This document shows, piece after piece, positions 12,860-16,704 of a stretch of DNA of 16,704 nucleotides (the first letter of the stretch is position 1; every line of letters begins with the position of its first letter). The stretch is from CAJWPI01 sp964635015 (GTDB lineage: Bacteria; Pseudomonadota; Gammaproteobacteria; Magnimaribacterales; Magnimaribacteraceae). The notes beneath the pieces were generated by a model. The model was not told the DNA's origin and ran no database searches. It was given only the letters and a program-made list of their open reading frames with translations. The DNA lies in assembly GCA_964635015.1 (NCBI GenBank), contig CAZWMS010000032.1, positions 1 through 16,704 on the forward strand. The letters are read 5' to 3'. The position numbers and the translations under genes were made by a program.

Positions 12860-15322
12860 TTAAGCGTTAAACAGAATTTCTTTTGGACTTTTTTGTGTTA
12901 CTGAATGAATGAGAAATAAACTAATAAAACCTATTACAAAAAAACCAGAAAGTGGACCTATATACAAAAGAGAAAGGTGTAAAAGAGGGTCTTCTATATC
13001 AAAAATTCTCGTTTCTAGGAAGTAGAGGCTTAATTGAGCTAGAATTGATGCAAGTAAGCCTGCAAAAATACCTATAAAACTAAATTCTATAAAAGTAGAT
13101 TTACGAAGAAGTAAATTACTTGCTCCCAAAGTTCTAAGCACTGCTGCCTGATGTATCCTTAAACTGAAACCATCTTGAATGGTAGCTACAGTCAAAAAAA
13201 TGGCTGAGATAATTGTAAGAAACATAATTATCTCTAAAGCTCTAGATACTTGATCTACAATATCTTTAACTTGCTTCATTAGAGATTCAATAGAAAATAA
13301 AGAGACTGTTCTAAATTTCTCCATGAATTTACTAATGACCTCTCCTTTATTTTTTGGAATATAGAATGATGTGATATAAGTTGAAGGGGTATTTCCAAAC
13401 AAATCGGGGTGGCCTATTACAAAAAAGTTAGGAGTAAAACTTTCCCAATTAACTTTTCTTATACTTTGGATAGTAGTTTCTATTGACTGATCAGCTAAAT
13501 TAACCTTAACTTTATCTCCAACCTTTAGAGTATATCTTAGGGCTATCTCTTCAGAAATGGAGAGACCATTAGTGGATTTTTCATCAAACCACTCTCCTGA
13601 AATTATTTTATTTTTTTCGGGGAGCTTCTTAGTCCAAGTTATATTAAAAGTTCTATCTATGGATGAACTTGAATTTTTAGAAGCCTGACTATTTTGAATC
13701 TTTGATATTCGACCATTTGCTATTGGATAAAAATAATTAGGTTTTATCTCTGATTTTTCTAAAAAATTGGTTAGAGAAGAAATTTCTATTTGATTTATAT
13801 TAATAGCAAAGTTATTCGGTGATTCTGGCGGTAAACTTTTTTCCCATGAGTTTGCAAGTTCTGTTTTTACAACAAATGCAATTAGACTGAGTCCTATGGC
13901 TACAGCAAAGGATATAATTTGTATAGAATTCGATAATTTTCTTCTTCTTAATTCAGACCAAGCTAAATTCATTGGATTATTAGCTCTCAAACCTTCAGCA
14001 GGTTTGCTAAAGAAAATGAGATATATACATGCAGTTCCAATAATGTAAACCATTCCAATAGTTAAGAAAATTATCATGGAAAGAGCCATGTTTTCTGTGT
14101 AAACCAAGAGTAATAAGAAAATAGCCAATAAGGATATGGCAATGTAGACAGAGTAACTAAAAGGTGCAAAACTCCTTTGTTTTCTTAAGATGGTTACTGG
14201 TGAGATTTGTAACAACTTTACTATATGAGGAAAAGAAAAGCCTATAAGACAGATAATGACAGTGAGAGCTGAGATGATAAAAGGCTTTGAGCTTGCATCG
14301 GGTAGGTTAATTGGAAAGTAGTCACGTAATAAGTAGATAAAGAAATCTTGGATAGTCCACCCAAAAAGAAGACCTATCAGGAGAGAAACAATTGCCAACT
14401 CAGAAAATAGTAGAATGTATAATTTTTTTAATTCGAGGGAACTAGAACCTAAGCTTTTTAATACTGCAACGTAACTTATATGTCTCCTAGCAAATTTTTG
14501 GGAACTTATCCCTACTGTAAATGCAGCCATAAGAACAGACAGAAGCCCACCAAGTATAAAGAAGTTTTCTGATTTTTTTACTGCGTTTCCAATAGATCCC
14601 TGGTTACTTCCAATTTCGGTTAGTTGATCACCCGGTTCTTTAGCTAAGTTTAATTGCTCTTTTGCAAAATTAACTGATGTATTATCGCCGAGGAACAGAT
14701 ATGAAAACCTTACCCTGCTTCCTGGTTGTAAGATGCCCGTTTTTTTTAAGTCTTTGTAATTTATAATTGCTTTAGGTGCAAAAGCAAAGGCACTAGATCC
14801 TCTGTCAGGTTCTGTAATTAATATATGACTTACTAAGAAACTAGCATTTCCTATTTCTACACTATCTCCGATTCTGACTTTCAACAGATCTATTAATCTT
14901 TGATCCAACCAAACAGAATCAATATTGGGTGCAGATTTTAATTCTACAACTTCATTAGACTTGAATGAGATAAGCTCTATAGTTCCTACCAAAGGGTAGA
15001 AACTATCAACAGCTTTTACCGAACTTAGTTGAAGATATTCTTGAGAAGAAATCATGGATGCAAAAGTAATAGCTTTAGAAATTTTAAGATTTTTAGAACT
15101 AATTTTAGACAAGACTCTCGAGTTCAGTTCATGGCTTGAATCAAATTTAAGATCTCCTCCTATAAATTCTTGAGTTTCTAGCATCAACGCGTTTTGTAGT
15201 CTATCCGTAAAAAGGGAGATGCAAGAAACAGATGCTACTGCTATTAACAAAGCAATAATCATTACGCTTAATTGACCAGATTTAACTTCTCGCCAAAAAA
15301 GTTTTAAGGAAAGGTTTAACAT
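12860..15322 (-). CDS. ybbP: ABC transporter permease, FtsX-like, YbbP type
   Basis: An 820-residue inner-membrane permease of the MacB/FtsX-like group. One N-terminal transmembrane helix (about 18-38) is followed by a large periplasmic domain (about 40-250). Then come three helices (about 253-275, 303-325, 347-368), two more (about 392-438), another N-terminal-type helix (about 465-485), a second periplasmic domain (about 490-690) and three last helices (694-714, 745-770, 785-806). The duplicated FtsX arrangement with ten helices matches YbbP, and the order ybbP-ybbA with tesA divergent is the E. coli arrangement. Such systems use ATP in the cytosol to move or extract envelope substrates rather than import; the substrate of YbbAP is associated with lysophospholipase and esterase function only through gene neighbourhood. 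It begins 2 bp after ybbA ends. Confidence 0.9.
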   Translation of the reverse strand: MLNLSLKLFWREVKSGQLSVMIIALLIAVASVSCISLFTDRLQNALMLETQEFIGGDLKFDSSHELNSRVLSKISSKNLKISKAITFASMISSQEYLQLSSVKAVDSFYPLVGTIELISFKSNEVVELKSAPNIDSVWLDQRLIDLLKVRIGDSVEIGNASFLVSHILITEPDRGSSAFAFAPKAIINYKDLKKTGILQPGSRVRFSYLFLGDNTSVNFAKEQLNLAKEPGDQLTEIGSNQGSIGNAVKKSENFFILGGLLSVLMAAFTVGISSQKFARRHISYVAVLKSLGSSSLELKKLYILLFSELAIVSLLIGLLFGWTIQDFFIYLLRDYFPINLPDASSKPFIISALTVIICLIGFSFPHIVKLLQISPVTILRKQRSFAPFSYSVYIAISLLAIFLLLLVYTENMALSMIIFLTIGMVYIIGTACIYLIFFSKPAEGLRANNPMNLAWSELRRRKLSNSIQIISFAVAIGLSLIAFVVKTELANSWEKSLPPESPNNFAININQIEISSLTNFLEKSEIKPNYFYPIANGRISKIQNSQASKNSSSSIDRTFNITWTKKLPEKNKIISGEWFDEKSTNGLSISEEIALRYTLKVGDKVKVNLADQSIETTIQSIRKVNWESFTPNFFVIGHPDLFGNTPSTYITSFYIPKNKGEVISKFMEKFRTVSLFSIESLMKQVKDIVDQVSRALEIIMFLTIISAIFLTVATIQDGFSLRIHQAAVLRTLGASNLLLRKSTFIEFSFIGIFAGLLASILAQLSLYFLETRIFDIEDPLLHLSLLYIGPLSGFFVIGFISLFLIHSVTQKSPKEILFNA

Positions 15323-15324
15323 TT

Positions 15325-15990
15325 TTAGCTTTCTACAATTTTTCCTTCTTTAAGTTGTATTTGATCATCACATTTTTTTGCTAAATTTACATCGTGAGTC
15401 ACTACTACAAGAGCATTTGTAGACTCTTGATTGACCTTGAAAAATAATTCAGAAATTTTTAAGCCGTTCTTGGGATCTAAGTTACCTGTTGGCTCATCTA
15501 CAAACAGCACTTTGGCATTACAAGCAAATGCCCTTGCAATTGCAACCCTCTGTTGTTCTCCCCCAGATAGTTGCTTTGGATAGTGGTTAAAACGGTTCTC
15601 TAAACCTACTTTTACCAAAAATTTTTGGGCAATTTCCTTGGCTTTGGGTATGTTTTTAAGCTCAGAGGGGAGCATGACATTTTCTAAAGCATTCAGACCT
15701 GGTAAGAGTTCAAACGACTGAAAAACAAAACCTACATTTTCCTTCCGTATAGATGCCCTTTGGTTTTCATTCATCTTGTGTAAAGGATTTCCATTCAAAA
15801 AAATTTCACCTGAAGTTACTGAATCCAATCCAGCCAATAGACTTAGGAGAGTTGTCTTGCCTGATCCAGAAGGGCCTACTATAGCTAAAGATTTCCCTTC
15901 TTCTAGTTCAAGGTTTATATCTTCTAATATAATAAGATTACCATTTGAAGAAGGGACTTCTTTATGAACAGAAGAGGTCTTAATGATCAT
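15325..15990 (-). CDS. ybbA: ABC transporter ATP-binding protein, YbbA type
   Basis: A 221-residue ATPase of the LolD/MacB-like family and the partner of the permease 2 bp downstream. Walker A GPSGSGKT lies at 39-46, the Q-loop Gln at 91, the signature LSGGEQQ at 141-147, Walker B VLFVDEP at 161-167 and the switch His at 199. The segment GFVFQSFELLPGLNALENVMLP (87-108) is close to E. coli YbbA. It is peripheral to the inner membrane. The ATG at 15990 fits the family's N-terminus and leaves only 15 bp to the start of the divergent tesA gene. Confidence 0.94.
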   Translation of the reverse strand: MIIKTSSVHKEVPSSNGNLIILEDINLELEEGKSLAIVGPSGSGKTTLLSLLAGLDSVTSGEIFLNGNPLHKMNENQRASIRKENVGFVFQSFELLPGLNALENVMLPSELKNIPKAKEIAQKFLVKVGLENRFNHYPKQLSGGEQQRVAIARAFACNAKVLFVDEPTGNLDPKNGLKISELFFKVNQESTNALVVVTHDVNLAKKCDDQIQLKEGKIVES

Positions 15991-16005
15991 TTATTAGCTA
16001 TATCA

Positions 16006-16653
16006 ATGAAAATAATTAATTTAATTAAAAATAAATTCGCAACCTTACTAATATTTTTAGTCCTCTCGCAAGCCACATTAACTGAAGATTACCAGAAACT
16101 ATTAATATTAGGAGATAGTATAAGCGCTGGATACGGAATTTCTAAGGAATTGAGGTGGGTAGAGACTTTACAGAAATTGTTTGTCAAAGAAGGAGAAAAA
16201 GTAGAAATAATTAACGCAAGTATTTCTGGTGAAACTACTTTGGGAGGATTCTCTAGAGTTTCCAATTTAATATCTCGATATTCTCCAAATTTCATTCTTA
16301 TAGAATTGGGAGGAAATGATGCTTTAAGAGGTTATCCAGTAGAAATGATTAAATCCAATCTTGTTAAAATATCTGAAATTGCTTTAAAGAGTGATGTTGT
16401 AGTTATTTTAATGCAAATTCGTATTCCTCCAAATTATGGATTGAAATATACCTCAGCACTAGAAACAATGTACCTTGAAATATCAGAAACAAAAGAAGTT
16501 CATTTAATTCCTTTTGTATTTGAAAACATTTCGTTTAATAAGGAATTTATGATGCCTGATGGGATTCATCCAAATGAAAAAGCTCAGCCACTTATTGCAG
16601 ATAAAGTTTATAAATTTCTTAAATCAATATTAGTCTTGCATAAAAAAGACTAA
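16006..16653 (+). CDS. tesA: Periplasmic SGNH esterase / lysophospholipase-thioesterase TesA
   Basis: A 215-residue GDSL/SGNH hydrolase, starting at the ATG at 16006, with a signal peptide (lysines followed by FATLLIFLVL, about 11-20) and therefore periplasmic. All four SGNH blocks are present: GDSIS (Ser38 nucleophile), Gly75 in SISGETT, GGND (102-105, Asn104) and DGIHP (Asp185, His188). It hydrolyses acyl thioesters, esters or lysophospholipids. The ATG at 16006 is preferred over an in-frame ATG at 15964, which would put 14 unrelated residues before the signal peptide and overlap ybbA by 27 bp. The divergent tesA / ybbA-ybbP layout matches E. coli and supports the symbol. An AT-only stretch after the stop (16654-16704) contains a weak AATTTAA/TTAAATT hairpin, with no convincing terminator. 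Confidence 0.93.
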   Translation: MKIINLIKNKFATLLIFLVLSQATLTEDYQKLLILGDSISAGYGISKELRWVETLQKLFVKEGEKVEIINASISGETTLGGFSRVSNLISRYSPNFILIELGGNDALRGYPVEMIKSNLVKISEIALKSDVVVILMQIRIPPNYGLKYTSALETMYLEISETKEVHLIPFVFENISFNKEFMMPDGIHPNEKAQPLIADKVYKFLKSILVLHKKD

Positions 16654-16704
16654 TAATTTAATTAATTAGTTAGTTAAATTTATTAAAGAATTTAGTCTTA
16701 TTTT

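Noticed and set aside
15964..16005. Earlier tesA start (ATG at 15964)
   Set aside because: It places polar residues before the signal peptide and overlaps ybbA; the ATG at 16006 directly precedes a normal signal sequence.
16654..16704. Rho-independent terminator after tesA
   Set aside because: The only hairpin (AATTTAA/TTAAATT with a 12-base loop) is all A-T and not followed by a convincing T tract tied to the stem.
1..16704. CRISPR arrays, insertion sequences, prophage or integrase genes
   Set aside because: No regularly spaced repeats, no transposase or integrase motifs in any sizeable frame, and no terminal inverted repeats around any gene.

Overview
The window looks like the chromosome of an AT-rich, tightly packed, probably marine gammaproteobacterium, of the SAR86 or a similar streamlined type. 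This rests on low G+C by eye, small gaps, few clear Shine-Dalgarno sites, and the divergent tesA / ybbA-ybbP arrangement known from E. coli and relatives. The wealth of short-chain dehydrogenases, a Rieske oxygenase, a ketosteroid-dehydrogenase-like flavoprotein and a PQQ dehydrogenase fits such organisms. The taxon is an inference; no rRNA or tRNA gene is present.

Layout. (1) Positions 1-1855, plus strand: the 3' end of one SDR oxidoreductase, a second complete SDR, and an HSL-family (family IV) alpha/beta hydrolase, closely spaced like an operon. (2) Positions 1929-4145, minus strand: an exported cytochrome c-PQQ dehydrogenase fusion preceded by a previously unlisted 51-residue single-pass membrane ORF whose stop overlaps the dehydrogenase's first ATG (TAATG). 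The dehydrogenase seems really to start at an ATT codon behind a perfect AGGAGG, which restores a signal peptide. (3) Positions 4169-4880: a shikimate-kinase-like gene sits between two copies of a ~40-bp direct repeat exactly 670 bp apart. (4) Positions 4921-8135, plus strand: an exported GH2 glycosidase with the N-x-K-G signature of beta-glucuronidases, followed 8 bp later by an MFS transporter. (5) Positions 8150-11892: a Rieske oxygenase alpha subunit (minus) diverges from a KstD-like flavoprotein and a third SDR (plus); the 111-bp gap between them holds a perfect 8-bp inverted repeat, a good operator candidate. (6) Positions 11921-16653: an exported metallo-beta-lactamase-fold hydrolase, then the housekeeping-like ybbP-ybbA ABC exporter and divergent tesA.

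How the genes may work together (inference): regions 1-5 read as a catabolic island for a glycosylated alicyclic or polycyclic compound. The periplasmic GH2 enzyme would remove an acidic sugar, the MFS protein would import a product, the esterase would cut acyl groups, SDRs and the PQQ enzyme would oxidise alcohols, and the KstD-like and Rieske enzymes would dehydrogenate and hydroxylate the ring skeleton. The individual families are recognisable; the joint pathway is not known to me. The most unusual local features are the ATT start with its overlapping small membrane ORF, the PQQ enzyme's altered active site, the kinase's altered substrate pocket and the paired repeats.
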